Source of the DNA: Telmatospirillum sp.
Lineage (GTDB): Bacteria; Pseudomonadota; Alphaproteobacteria; CACIAM-22H2
Direction: 5' to 3'
Assembly (NCBI GenBank): GCA_020248985.1
Contig: JADCGL010000007.1
Span: 124,001 to 188,000 of the forward strand
DNA length: 64,000 nucleotides
Shown piece by piece: positions 26,800 through 38,067 of the stretch. The position numbers and the translations under genes were made by a program. The first letter of the stretch is position 1, and every line of letters starts with the position of its first letter. Below the pieces are notes generated by a model. The model saw only the letters and a list, made by a program, of their open reading frames with translations. It did no database searches and was not told the origin of the DNA.

Positions 26800-27395
26800 C
26801 CAAGACGATCGACTATTTCTTTTCGCCCAACAGCCCCTGGGCCTATTTGGGCCATGCGCGGCTCGTCGCGATCGCCAAGCGCGCGGGTGCGCATGTCAAC
26901 GTGAAGCCCGCCGACTATGCGCGCATCTTCGCGGCCTCGGGCGGGCTGCCGCTGGCCCAGCGCCCCAAACAGCGCCAAGCCTATCGCCTGATGGAACTCA
27001 AACGCTGGCGCGAATTTCTCGGCATTCCGCTGAACCTCGCGCCGAAGTTTTCGGGCGTGCCGACGCAGACGGCCGCGCGCCTCATCATCGCGGCCGACAT
27101 GAAGGAACTGAACGCGCTCGCCCTCGCCGGCTTCATCGGCAAAGCCGTGTGGGAGGAAGAGCGCGACATTTCCGATGCCACGACCCTGCAGGCGATCGCC
27201 GCCGAGCATGGCCGCAACGCCAAGCTCCTGTGGGACACGGCGCAGAGCGATACGACCAAGGCCGCCTACGACGCCTACACCGACGAAGCGATCGCAGCGG
27301 GCGTGTTCGGCGCGCCGACCTACGTCTACAAGGACGAACTTTTCTGGGGCCAGGACCGGCTCGACTTTCTCGAGCGCGCATTGGCGGCCCCGTGA
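26796..27395 (+). CDS. 2-hydroxychromene-2-carboxylate isomerase family protein (kappa-GST/DsbA fold)
   Basis: 199 aa thioredoxin-like protein. N-terminal FFSPNSPWAYLGHARL has the serine-containing motif that replaces the DsbA CxxC in glutathione-dependent HCCA isomerases. The C-terminal GVFGAPTYVYKDELFWGQDR has the cis-proline region. Members isomerise ring-opened aromatic intermediates or serve as glutathione transferases; the substrate here is unknown. GGGAGA lies upstream of the ATG. It overlaps the acyl-CoA ligase and the following GTG-start gene by four bases each. A paralogue is in the leucine operon. Confidence 0.88.
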   Translation: MTKTIDYFFSPNSPWAYLGHARLVAIAKRAGAHVNVKPADYARIFAASGGLPLAQRPKQRQAYRLMELKRWREFLGIPLNLAPKFSGVPTQTAARLIIAADMKELNALALAGFIGKAVWEEERDISDATTLQAIAAEHGRNAKLLWDTAQSDTTKAAYDAYTDEAIAAGVFGAPTYVYKDELFWGQDRLDFLERALAAP

Positions 27396-29725
27396 GCGAA
27401 CTGCGCGCAGCCCTGGCTGCCCGCGATTTTGCGACGGCCGAAAAACTTGCGCGCGCCGCCCTTGCGCGCGATCCCGCCGACAACGCCACGCGCCGCCTTC
27501 TCGCGGCCCTCCTGCTCGACCAAGGGCGCGCAGCCGAAGCGCTCGCCGCCCTCGAAGGCCCCGGCGACGACGCCGAACGCGCCTTCCTGCGCGGCCATGC
27601 GCAGGCCACCCTCGGCAACGCAAAGGCCGCCGCCGCTTCGTTTGCGGCTGCCGCCGCCGCCAGGCCCGGCTGGGCGCAAGCCTGGGCGGCGGAAGGGCTG
27701 ATGCGCCATCGCTTGGGCGACTTGCCGAACGCCCACGCCAGCTACGCAAAAGCCTTGGCGCTGCAGCCGGCCGATGCCGACACGCGCGAAAAACTCGCCG
27801 CCGTCTTCGACGATGCCGGCGATGCGGCCGCCGCCCAAGCTGTGCTCGAAGAGGGCCTTGCGCGCCTGCCGAATGCGCCCCGGCTGTGGCTGGGGCTCGG
27901 CCTGTCGCTGCTGCGCCAGGGCCGCGCGGCGGCGGCAGCGGAAAAATTCGCCGCGGCGCGCAGGCTGGCGCCCGGCGACGCCGAACTCGCCTACAACCAC
28001 GCGCTGGCCCTCGGCAAAAGCGACGATCCTGCGGGCGCGGAGGCGGCCTATCGCGACGCCGCGAAACTGGCGCCTGCCTTCGCACCCGCCTTGCTCAATC
28101 TCGGCAATCTGCTGGCCGATGCGCGGCGCTTGGCCGAGGCGAGCGAGTTTCTCGCGCGCGCCGTGGCGGCGCCGGCAGCAATTGTGGGCGCTTGGCAAAG
28201 CCACGCGAGCGTGCGGTTGCGCCTCAAAGACGCGACCGGTGCGGCGGCCGCGGCCCGCAGCGGCCTCGCCCTTCATCCGAACGATCCGGATCTTCGCCTC
28301 ACCCTCGGTGCGGCTCTCTGGGAGCTTGGCGAACTCGGCCAAGCGCAAACTCTGTTCGAGGGACTGCTCGATATCGAGCGCCTGCGACCGGCCGCACGCC
28401 AGGGGCTTTCCAACATCCTCTACGAACGCGCCGAACCGGAAGCGGCGATGCGCGAACTCGAAGCCGCGTTGGCCGAGCGCCCGGACGACGCCAATCTCGC
28501 CCAGAGCCTTGCCTTCGTGTCGCAGTACAGCGCCGCAGCGGACGCCAACGAGCGGCTGCGCTGTGCCGCCATCGCCGCCGCCGCCGTCGAAAAACGCGCG
28601 CCCGCGCCGCGTGCGATCGCGCCGCAGCGCGGCAAGAGTCTGCGCCTTGGCCTCGTGTCCGGCGATCTGCACGGCCATCCGGTCGGGCATTATCTGCTAC
28701 CCGTGCTCGAAGCCTTCGACCCGCAGCGCGTGGCGGCGTTCTGCTACGCGAACGGCGCGCGCGACGATGCGGTCTCGGCGCGCCTGCGCGCCGCGTCTGC
28801 CGGCTGGCGGCGCGTGGAGACGCTCGACGACGCAACGCTCGTGGAGCGCATCCGCGACGACGGCATCGACATTCTGCTCGATCTTGCGGGCTACACGCCG
28901 AACAACCGCCTCGGCGTGTTTGCCGCGCGCGCGGCGCCACTGCAAGGCAGCTGGCTCGGCTATCCCGCAACCACGGCGTTGCGCGAGATCGATTTTGTCG
29001 TCGCCGACGACCATCTGACGCCGCCCGAAATCGCTCCCGGCTTCACCGAACGCGTCGTGCGCATGGCCGGCAGTTGCATGCCGTTCGCGCACGCGTTCGA
29101 CGATCTGCCCGTGCCGTCGCGCGCAACACCCGCCGGTCGCGCCATCCGCTTCGGCAGCTACAGCAACGCCGCCAAGCTTTCGTCGGTCACGCTCGCAGCC
29201 TGGGCCGCGATCCTGCGCCAGACGCCGGGTGCGACCTTGCGCCTGTGCGGGCGCCAATACGGCTTCCCCGAGGTCGCGCGCGACCTCGCAACGCGTTTCG
29301 CCGGTCTCGGCATTGCGGCCGACCGGCTGATCCTCGCCCCTGCTTTGCCGCGCCGCGCGCTCGTCGAATCCTACGCCGAGATCGACATCGCCCTCGACCC
29401 GTTCCCGTGGTCAGGCGGTGTGACGAGCTTCGAAGCTTTGTGGATGGGCGTGCCGGTCGTGACCCTCGCGGCCGACCGCGCCATCGGCCGCGTGGGCGTG
29501 AGCATCCTCGCCGCGATCGGCCGCATGGATCTCGTCGCCGCAACGCAGGACGCTTACGTTGAAACGGCCGTTGCGCTCGCGCGCGATCCGCAGCGTCTCG
29601 AAAATCTGTGGCAGAGCTTGCGCCCGGCCATTGCCGCCTCGAGTTGCTTCGACATGCAAGCCTACGTGCCGTCGTTTCTTGCCGCCCTCGAAGCGGCGTG
29701 GATCGCGAAGTTCGGACCCGCTTAG
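27392..29725 (+). CDS. TPR-repeat SPINDLY/O-GlcNAc-transferase-like glycosyltransferase (GT41)
   Basis: 777 aa. GTG start at 27392 overlaps the preceding TGA (GTGA). About 400 N-terminal residues are alanine-rich TPR helical hairpins (for example RLGDLPNAHASYAKALALQP). The C-terminal catalytic part has the GT41 hallmarks: RLGLVSGDLHGHPVGHYLLP, IDILLDLAGYTPNNRL, GSWLGYPATTALREIDFVVAD, FGSYSNAAKLSSVTLAAW and the sugar-nucleotide site DIALDPFPWSGGVTSFEALW. Such enzymes O-glycosylate proteins, often flagellin or other surface proteins in alphaproteobacteria; the target is not indicated by neighbours. Confidence 0.92.
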   Translation: MSELRAALAARDFATAEKLARAALARDPADNATRRLLAALLLDQGRAAEALAALEGPGDDAERAFLRGHAQATLGNAKAAAASFAAAAAARPGWAQAWAAEGLMRHRLGDLPNAHASYAKALALQPADADTREKLAAVFDDAGDAAAAQAVLEEGLARLPNAPRLWLGLGLSLLRQGRAAAAAEKFAAARRLAPGDAELAYNHALALGKSDDPAGAEAAYRDAAKLAPAFAPALLNLGNLLADARRLAEASEFLARAVAAPAAIVGAWQSHASVRLRLKDATGAAAAARSGLALHPNDPDLRLTLGAALWELGELGQAQTLFEGLLDIERLRPAARQGLSNILYERAEPEAAMRELEAALAERPDDANLAQSLAFVSQYSAAADANERLRCAAIAAAAVEKRAPAPRAIAPQRGKSLRLGLVSGDLHGHPVGHYLLPVLEAFDPQRVAAFCYANGARDDAVSARLRAASAGWRRVETLDDATLVERIRDDGIDILLDLAGYTPNNRLGVFAARAAPLQGSWLGYPATTALREIDFVVADDHLTPPEIAPGFTERVVRMAGSCMPFAHAFDDLPVPSRATPAGRAIRFGSYSNAAKLSSVTLAAWAAILRQTPGATLRLCGRQYGFPEVARDLATRFAGLGIAADRLILAPALPRRALVESYAEIDIALDPFPWSGGVTSFEALWMGVPVVTLAADRAIGRVGVSILAAIGRMDLVAATQDAYVETAVALARDPQRLENLWQSLRPAIAASSCFDMQAYVPSFLAALEAAWIAKFGPA

Positions 29726-30162
29726 AGCAGGCCCAGGCTGCGCAATTCTTCGGCCATGACGGCCGGCAATTTGGCCTGCGCCTCGGCCGTCTTGGCGTCG
29801 ATGTCGGCGGGCGCGCTCGACGCTTCGAAATAGCGCCAGCCCTGGAACGCGCGCAGGGGCTTGGGCGCCGTGCGCACGAGTTTGGGGTCGAGATGGATTT
29901 CGCAAGCGGGCTTGCCGTCGCGGTCCTTGCGGCTTACGAAACGCAGAATCTTCTGGCGGCAGCGGATCGTGCCCTTGATCACCCAGTAGAGCGAGCCTTC
30001 GCCCGCAATCTCGTCGCCGCGCTTGGGCGTATTGCGCGTGACGTGCTTGAGCTGGGGCTTCAAGCCGCGCGCCTTCTGGTCCTTCAGGCGCTTCTTCTGC
30101 CACGCCGCCAAATCCTCGACCGATTCGACGCCGACGCAGAGCTTCACGATGTGCAGCGCCAT
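29722..30162 (-). CDS. DUF1489 family protein
   Basis: 146 aa, a short conserved alphaproteobacterial protein. It starts MALHIVKLCVGVESVEDLAAW and contains the basic HVTRNTPKRGDEI, the aromatic strand GSLYWVIKGTIRCRQKILRF and HLDPKLVRTAPKPLRAFQGW, which are the DUF1489 landmarks. No function is known. Basic and aromatic conserved residues hint at nucleic acid contact (inference). Its ATG shares one base with the stop of the Hpt-like gene (TAATG). Its stop overlaps the convergent glycosyltransferase stop by four bases. Confidence 0.9.
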   Translation of the reverse strand: MALHIVKLCVGVESVEDLAAWQKKRLKDQKARGLKPQLKHVTRNTPKRGDEIAGEGSLYWVIKGTIRCRQKILRFVSRKDRDGKPACEIHLDPKLVRTAPKPLRAFQGWRYFEASSAPADIDAKTAEAQAKLPAVMAEELRSLGLL

Positions 30163-30650
30163 TATTCGCCTTTGACCTGTGCCAGCACTTTGTCGAGCAT
30201 GGCGACGAGTGCGCGGCCCGTGTCGCCGCCGTCGCCGGTGACTTTGGAAGTGATCACGACCGCGATCGCGTCGGCGGTCGCCTTGACGATGACGAGGCTC
30301 TTGGCGTCGAGGCCGGCGGCCGCGTCGAGATAGCGGCACAATTGGTCGCCGAAACGCGTGACCAGCGGATAGCCGTAGGAGCCGCCCTGCCCGCGCAATT
30401 CATGCGCGATCTTGTAGACCTCGTCGCGCTTGGCAAGATCGTTCGGCTGGCTCATCAGGGCAGCGGCCGCCGCGACGAGCTTCGCGACTTCGACCTTGGC
30501 GATCTCCTCGAACTCGCCGCGCAGGCCTTCGATGATCTTGGCCGCCTTGTCGACGGCACCCATCGCAAAGCCGCCCGAGCCGACCTTCGATTTGAGCAGA
30601 TTGGGCGGATTGAGGACCTGGAACTTCCGGCCGGCGGCTTGCTCTTTCAT
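30162..30650 (-). CDS. Histidine phosphotransfer (Hpt)-like protein
   Basis: 162 aa, helical. The segment KIAHELRGQGGSYGYP around His83 followed by LVTRFGDQLCRYLD matches the Hpt signature (phosphorylatable His, then K/R-G-x-(S/G)). In Hpt proteins this histidine relays phosphate between response regulators. Directly upstream in the same direction is a stand-alone receiver-domain protein, a plausible partner. A lysine-rich N-terminus (MKEQAAGRKFQVLNPPNLLK) precedes the helical bundle. GGAAACGCGT before the ATG is a weak ribosome-binding site. Confidence 0.72.
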   Translation of the reverse strand: MKEQAAGRKFQVLNPPNLLKSKVGSGGFAMGAVDKAAKIIEGLRGEFEEIAKVEVAKLVAAAAALMSQPNDLAKRDEVYKIAHELRGQGGSYGYPLVTRFGDQLCRYLDAAAGLDAKSLVIVKATADAIAVVITSKVTGDGGDTGRALVAMLDKVLAQVKGE

Positions 30651-30686
30651 ACGCGTTTCCGTCTTCTTTTTCTTCTTGGAAGGGCG

Positions 30687-31175
30687 TCAGACCGGCTGGC
30701 GCCGTTCGGTGCCGATGAAAATGCCGCCGCGCTTGCGCCGCCGGCAAGGGCCGAAATACGACCCGGTGCGGATATAGGGCCGCGGCCGGTCGATCAGCTC
30801 CTCGATGCGCTGCGCGAGCGACTGGGCGCTGATCGGTTTGGCGAGAAACTCCGTGATGCCGAGGTCGCGCGCGCGGGTCACGCGCTCGCGCTCGGTATGG
30901 CCCGTGACCATGATGATCGGCAAAAACGGGTTCGGCGAATCGCGCTCGGTGCGGATTTTGCGCACGAATTCGAGGCCTGAGACCGGGTAGATCTCCCAAT
31001 CGACGACTGCGAAATCGACCGGCGTCTGCTTGATCTTGATGTAGGCCTGGGCCGCATCGGCCAAGTCCAATACATCCCCGACGCCGACGGCCAACAGCAT
31101 ATTGCGCAGCAATTTGCGCATATGTCCGTTGTCCTCAAGCACCAGGACGCGCACCTTGGAAAGCTCGTACGGCAT
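30687..31175 (-). CDS. CheY-like response regulator with GPxRRR tail
   Basis: 162 aa stand-alone receiver domain. The acidic pocket is LEDN near residue 14, the phosphoacceptor Asp59 is in FAVVDWE, the signalling Thr region is IIMVTGHTE and the conserved lysine is in FLAKPIS. After the receiver comes a short basic tail with SYFGPCRRRKR, seen in many alphaproteobacterial CheY-like proteins of unknown output. There is no DNA-binding domain. It is cotranscribed with the downstream Hpt-like gene (36 bases apart), suggesting a small phosphorelay. Confidence 0.9.
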   Translation of the reverse strand: MPYELSKVRVLVLEDNGHMRKLLRNMLLAVGVGDVLDLADAAQAYIKIKQTPVDFAVVDWEIYPVSGLEFVRKIRTERDSPNPFLPIIMVTGHTERERVTRARDLGITEFLAKPISAQSLAQRIEELIDRPRPYIRTGSYFGPCRRRKRGGIFIGTERRQPV

Positions 31176-31219
31176 TGCGGGCGTGACACTAAGCCCGCAG
31201 GCCCGGCCCGGGCAAGCCC

Positions 31220-32124
31220 CTAGGGCGCCTGCTTGGCGGCCAGCGCCTGGGCAGTGCGGCCGGCGGGTGCCCGGCCCAGAGCCGCACAGGCAAAGCGCCC
31301 GGCCGCTGCGAGCTTTTCGAGATCGACGCCCGTGTCGATGCCGAGCCCCGCCAGCATGTAGCACACGTCTTCGGTGGCGACATTGCCGGTGGCCCCTTTG
31401 GCGTAGGGGCAGCCGCCGAGGCCGGCGACCGAACTGTCGACGGTCGCAATGCCGCGCTCGAGGCTCGCATAGATATTCGCCAAAGCCTGGCCATATGTGT
31501 CGTGGAAATGCACGGCGAGGGCATGGCGCGGCACATGGTCGGACACGGTTTCGATCAGCGCTTGGGCGCGGCCCGGCGTGCCGGTGCCGATCGTGTCGCC
31601 GAGCGAAATCTCGTAGCAGCCAAGCTTGGAGAGGCCACGCGCGACGGCCGCCACAGCTTCGGCCGCGACCGGCCCTTCGTAGGGGCAATCAAGCACGCAG
31701 CTCACATAGCCGCGCACGCGAATTCCCGCCTGTTTGGCGGCCGCGGCGACGGGAGCGAAACGCACGAGGCTTTCGGCGATCGAGCAATTGATGTTGCGCT
31801 GGGAGAAGCTTTCCGAGGCCGCTGCGAAGATCGCGATCTCGTCGGCCTTCGCGGCCACGGCCGCTTCGAAACCCTTGAGATTGGGGACAAGCACGGGATA
31901 CGAAACGCCGGGCGCGCGCTTGATGGCGGCCATGACCTTGTCGGTGTCGGCCATCTGCGGAACCCATTTGGGCGACACGAAACTGCCCGCCTCGACCGCG
32001 CGCAGACCCGCCGCAGCCAAGCGCTCGATCAGGTCGACCTTGGTTGCAACGGCGATCGTCACGGCCTCGTTCTGCAGCCCGTCGCGCGGGCCCACTTCGA
32101 CGATGCGCACGGCGGATGGCAGTC

Positions 32125-32128
<4 letters not shown>
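31220..32128 (-). CDS. liuE: Hydroxymethylglutaryl-CoA lyase
   Basis: 302 aa TIM-barrel enzyme cleaving HMG-CoA to acetyl-CoA and acetoacetate, the last step of leucine degradation. It has the HMGL opening [12 protein letters not shown], the metal-binding [13 protein letters not shown] and the signature [14 protein letters not shown] with its catalytic cysteine. Length is normal for the bacterial enzyme. Its ATG overlaps the stop of the methylcrotonyl-CoA carboxylase alpha gene (ATGA). It is the last gene of the liu operon. Confidence 0.95.
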
Positions 32129-34097
<1,969 letters not shown>

Positions 34098-34101
<4 letters not shown>

Positions 34102-35048
34102 TTTCCGTCTTCCTTGTCGCGCCCATCGTCGGTGCGGCGGCGTGCTTGCACTTCGCGCGAATAGCTCATGATCTCGGACAGGCCGACGAGCAGCAGCGTG
34201 ACGCCGAACACGACTTCGACGACCGCGATGAGCCGCACGGCTTGGCTCACCGGCAGAATGTCGCCGTAGCCGACGGTCGAGAGCGTCACGACCGAAAAAT
34301 AGAACGCGTCGGCGAAGCTGACCGCGCGGTCTTCGCCGAGCATGCGGAAATGCGGACCCGGCACGGCCGTGTCGACGATTTTGTAGATCGCAGCGAAGGC
34401 GACGACGATCAGCGAATAGAAGGTGAGAAACGCGTAGACCGGCAGCACCAGCCGCTCGATGCGCTGGAAAAACTCCTCGAACAATTGGCCCGCATCGAGG
34501 AGGAAGATCGCGACCTGCTGGGCGGTCGCGATAACGAGCACGGCGACCGCGGCCATTGCCCCCACAAACGCGATGTCGACGGCGGCGGCCGAGGGGGCAA
34601 AAGCCGGCACCCCGAACGTAACGGCTGCCACACCCACGACCGGCAGCAGCCACATGGCGGCCGTGCGCATGTCGCCGGGCGTTGCGGGCCTGCGTTCGGT
34701 CACGATTTCGCGGATCGCTTCGCGGCGCAGATAAGCACCCAGCATGAACCCCGCGAGCGGCAGCAAGAGCCCGGCATGCTGGGCGGCGGCCGAAACGCCC
34801 GCGAAATTCGATTCCGTCAGGAACAGAAAGATCGACATGTAGACGGCGATCGAATTGGCCAATGCGAGCGAGAAGAACAGCGAGCCCGGGAACATCAAAT
34901 TGAAAAACGCGACCGCTACGACGGCCGATGCCAGCATGGTGGCGGCCAGCGACAGGCCGACATCGCTCGCCGTCGCCGCCGCGATCAGCAGCAGGAGCCC
35001 GCCCGTGGCGCCGATCCCGACGGCGAAATTGCGGCGCGGCAGTTTCAC
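34098..35048 (-). CDS. Two-pore-type potassium channel family protein
   Basis: 316 aa inner-membrane protein. GTG start at 35048 overlaps the hydratase TGA (GTGA) and its stop overlaps the liuD ATG, so it is embedded in the liu operon. Several hydrophobic segments fill the first 200 residues. The last pair flanks a pore helix and the K+ selectivity filter [10 protein letters not shown], followed by [16 protein letters not shown] basic C-terminal tail ([14 protein letters not shown]) is cytoplasmic. No RCK/TrkA-N domain is fused. Why a cation channel is coupled to leucine catabolism is unclear. Confidence 0.88.
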
Positions 35049-35845
35049 GCGCCACCCCCGCCTGCCGCCCAAGGCGGCTTGCGCTTGTCGAGGAAGGCCG
35101 CAATGCCGGCCCGCCCCTCTTGCGACACGCGGATGCGCGCGATGCACTGGGCTGTGTCGGCCACCATCGCGTCGTCGATGGGCTTGTCCGAGACGGCGGC
35201 GATCAGCGTCTTGCATTCGGCTTGCGCCGTTGGACCGGCGGCCAGCAGCAGCAGCAGCATCGCTTCGATGCTCGCATCGAGCGTATCGGCCGCGACGACG
35301 CGATGCACGAGGCCGAGGCCGAGCGCCTCGGCAGCCGTGAAGGTCTCGGCCGTCAGGAAATAGCGACGTGCGGCGCGCGCCGTCATCGCGCGCACCACGT
35401 AGGGCGAGATCACGGCCGGGATCAGCCCGAGGCGCGCTTCGGAGAGGCAGAATTGCGCGCCGTGCGCCGCAATCGCGATGTCGCAGCACGCGACGAGCCC
35501 GACGCCGCCGCCGAACGCCGCGCCATGCACGCGCGCGAGCGTCGGTTTGGGGCACCGGTCGAGCGTGCGCATGAGTTCGGCCAACGCGGCCGCGTCGGCG
35601 CGGTTCTGCGCTTCGCCGTACTCGGCCATGCGCTTCATCCAATTGAGATCGGCCCCGGCCGAAAAACTCTTGCCGCGCCCGCCGAGCACGATCGCGCGCA
35701 CGGACGGCAAAGCGCCAAGCCGCACGATCTCGGCCGTGAGATCGGCGATCAGCGCGTCGTCGAACGCGTTGTGCAGTTCGGGCCGTGCGAGCCACAGGAA
35801 GGCCACGCCGCGCGCGTCGATCTCGGTTTCGAATCCGGCTGCCAT
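35045..35845 (-). CDS. liuC: Enoyl-CoA hydratase family protein, probable methylglutaconyl-CoA hydratase
   Basis: 266 aa crotonase-fold enzyme. The oxyanion-hole segments are GRGKSFSAGADLNWMKRM and ARVHGAAFGGGVGLVACCDI, and the acid-bearing helix region is FCLSEARLGLIPAVISPYV. In the liu pathway this enzyme hydrates 3-methylglutaconyl-CoA to HMG-CoA, between the carboxylase and the lyase encoded on either side. Substrate is inferred from context. It starts eight bases after the beta-subunit stop. Confidence 0.92.
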   Translation of the reverse strand: MAAGFETEIDARGVAFLWLARPELHNAFDDALIADLTAEIVRLGALPSVRAIVLGGRGKSFSAGADLNWMKRMAEYGEAQNRADAAALAELMRTLDRCPKPTLARVHGAAFGGGVGLVACCDIAIAAHGAQFCLSEARLGLIPAVISPYVVRAMTARAARRYFLTAETFTAAEALGLGLVHRVVAADTLDASIEAMLLLLLAAGPTAQAECKTLIAAVSDKPIDDAMVADTAQCIARIRVSQEGRAGIAAFLDKRKPPWAAGGGGA

Positions 35846-35853
35846 CGTGCGGC

Positions 35854-37461
35854 CTACATCCGGAACACGCCGAAGCGCGTTTCGGCGATGGGCGCGTTGG
35901 CGGCAGTCGCGAGGCCCAAGCCCAATACGTTGCGCGTCTGGGCGGGGTCGATCACGCCGTCGTCCCACAGGCGCGCCGAGGCGTAGAACGGATGGCCTTG
36001 GGTTTCGTACTGGCTGCGGATCGGCGCTTTGAACGACTCTTCCTGCTCGGCCGACCAGCTTTGGCCTGCAGCCTCGAGATTGTCGCGCTTGACGGTCGCG
36101 AGTACCGAGGCCGCCTGCTCGCCGCCCATCACCGAGATGCGCGCATTGGGCCACATCCACAAAAAGCGCGGCCCGAAGGCGCGCCCGCACATGCCGTAAT
36201 TGCCCGCCCCGAACGAGCCGCCGACGACGACCGTGAATTTCGGCACCGCAGCGCACGCGACCGCCGTCACGAGCTTGGCACCGTCGCGCGCAATGCCGCC
36301 TGCCTCGTATTTGCGGCCCACCATGAAGCCCGCGATGTTCTGCAGGAACACGAGCGGGATCCCGCGCTGGCAGCATAGTTCGACGAAATGCGCACCTTTC
36401 AGCGCGCTCTCGGAAAACAGGATGCCGTTGTTGGCGACGATGCCGACCGGATAGCCCCAGATATGCGCGAACCCGCACACGAGCGTGGTGCCGTAGAGCG
36501 CTTTGAATTCGTCGAACTCGGAGCCGTCCACGATGCGCGCGATCGCCTCGCGCACGTCGTAAGGCTGGCGCAAATCGCTCGGCACCGCGCCGTAGAGTTC
36601 GGTTGGGTCGTAGAGCGGATCGACCGATGCCGCAAGACCGTGCCATGTCGATTTCGCGGGCCCCAGGTTTGCGACGATGCGGCGCGCGAGGCCCAGCGCT
36701 TGCGCGTCGTTCTGGGCGGCATGGTCCACGACGCCCGAGATGCGCGCATGCACCTCCGCCCCGCCGAGATCTTCGGCCGACACGATCTCGCCGGTGGCGG
36801 CCTTCACGAGCGGCGGGCCGCCCAAAAAGATGGTGCCCTGGTTGCGCACGATGATCGACTCGTCCGACATCGCAGGCACGTAGGCACCGCCGGCAGTACA
36901 ACTCCCCATCACCACGGCGATCTGCGCGATGCCCATCGCCGACATGGTCGCCTGGTTGTAGAAGATGCGCCCGAAATGTTCGCGGTCGGGAAACACCTCG
37001 TCTTGGTTGGGCAGATTGGCCCCGCCTGAGTCGACAAGATAGATGCAGGGCAGCCGATTCTCGCGCGCGATTTCCTGCGCGCGCAGATGCTTCTTCACGG
37101 TGACCGGAAAATACGTGCCGCCTTTGACCGTGGCGTCGTTGCACACCACGACGCATTCGCGGCCCGACACGCGGCCGATCCCGGTGATGATGCCGGCGGC
37201 CGCCACGTCGCCGCCGTACATGCCGTGGGCGGCGAGCTGCGAAAGCTCGAGAAACGGCGAGCCGGGATCGAGCAAGGTGCGGATGCGCTCGCGCGGCAAA
37301 AGCTTGCCGCGTGCGGTGTGTTTGGCGCGCGCGGCAGGCCCGCCGCCGTCGCGCACCGCGTCGCACGCCGCGCGCAGCTCGTCCACGCTCGCGCGCATCG
37401 CCGCTTCGTTGGCTTTGTAGCCGTCGGAACGGCGGTCAATGTTGGTCGAAAGGATCGCCAT
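35854..37461 (-). CDS. liuB: Methylcrotonyl-CoA carboxylase beta (carboxyltransferase) subunit
   Basis: 535 aa, typical for MCC beta. N-terminal [20 protein letters not shown], the acyl-CoA region [20 protein letters not shown], and [20 protein letters not shown] are characteristic; the C-terminal domain has [20 protein letters not shown] and [19 protein letters not shown]. It transfers carboxylate from biotin to 3-methylcrotonyl-CoA. It works with the biotin subunit two genes downstream. Confidence 0.95.
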   Translation of the reverse strand: MAILSTNIDRRSDGYKANEAAMRASVDELRAACDAVRDGGGPAARAKHTARGKLLPRERIRTLLDPGSPFLELSQLAAHGMYGGDVAAAGIITGIGRVSGRECVVVCNDATVKGGTYFPVTVKKHLRAQEIARENRLPCIYLVDSGGANLPNQDEVFPDREHFGRIFYNQATMSAMGIAQIAVVMGSCTAGGAYVPAMSDESIIVRNQGTIFLGGPPLVKAATGEIVSAEDLGGAEVHARISGVVDHAAQNDAQALGLARRIVANLGPAKSTWHGLAASVDPLYDPTELYGAVPSDLRQPYDVREAIARIVDGSEFDEFKALYGTTLVCGFAHIWGYPVGIVANNGILFSESALKGAHFVELCCQRGIPLVFLQNIAGFMVGRKYEAGGIARDGAKLVTAVACAAVPKFTVVVGGSFGAGNYGMCGRAFGPRFLWMWPNARISVMGGEQAASVLATVKRDNLEAAGQSWSAEQEESFKAPIRSQYETQGHPFYASARLWDDGVIDPAQTRNVLGLGLATAANAPIAETRFGVFRM

Positions 37462-37462
37462 G

Positions 37463-38065
37463 CTACCAGCCGCCCGTCACAAGCCATTCTTCGATCTGCG
37501 CAAGACGGTCCGCCCCCCAGAAGGGTTCGCCGTCCACGACGATGTAGGGTGCGCCGAACACGCCCTTGGCGACCGCCGCATCCACTTCCGCGCGCAGCTT
37601 CTCCTTGAGTTCGGCCGAGCCGAGCGCGGCCTTGAGCTCGTCGCGCGCAACGCCCATGCCGCTCGCGAGATCGCACACGAAGTCGACGTCGCTCACGTCG
37701 GCTCCCGCTCCGTAGATCTGGCGGAAGATCGCCTTGGCGAAGCGCTTGGCGAGTGCGCTGTCCTGCGCGTCGAGCCAGTAGAAGGCGCGCGAGGCGGCGA
37801 CGGCGGCGAACGGAAATTTCTCGGGCAGGCGGAAGCGCAGATCGAGCAGGCGCGCAAAACGCGCGATGTCGCGGCGCACATATTCGTTCTTGAGCGGGAT
37901 ATCGAGCAGCGGCTGCATGCCCGAAACCTTGAACGCAGCGCCCAAGAGGATCGGCCGCCAGCGCACGACGCGCCCGTAATGGCCGGCAAGATCGTCGAGC
38001 CGCACGGACGCAAAATAGCTGTAAGGGCTCGAGAAGTCGAAATAGAATTCGATCGGCTGGGCCAT
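37463..38065 (-). CDS. 2-hydroxychromene-2-carboxylate isomerase family protein in liu operon
   Basis: 200 aa kappa-GST/DsbA-fold protein. The N-terminal [17 protein letters not shown] carries the serine motif and [20 protein letters not shown] is the C-terminal signature. The stop lies one base before the liuB start codon, and its own start is two bases after the acyl-CoA dehydrogenase stop, so it is an integral operon member. It is clearly related to, but diverged from, the isomerase at 26796. A role in leucine catabolism is not established; glutathione-dependent detoxification of a by-product is one possibility. Confidence 0.88.
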   Translation of the reverse strand: MAQPIEFYFDFSSPYSYFASVRLDDLAGHYGRVVRWRPILLGAAFKVSGMQPLLDIPLKNEYVRRDIARFARLLDLRFRLPEKFPFAAVAASRAFYWLDAQDSALAKRFAKAIFRQIYGAGADVSDVDFVCDLASGMGVARDELKAALGSAELKEKLRAEVDAAVAKGVFGAPYIVVDGEPFWGADRLAQIEEWLVTGGW

Positions 38066-38067
38066 CG

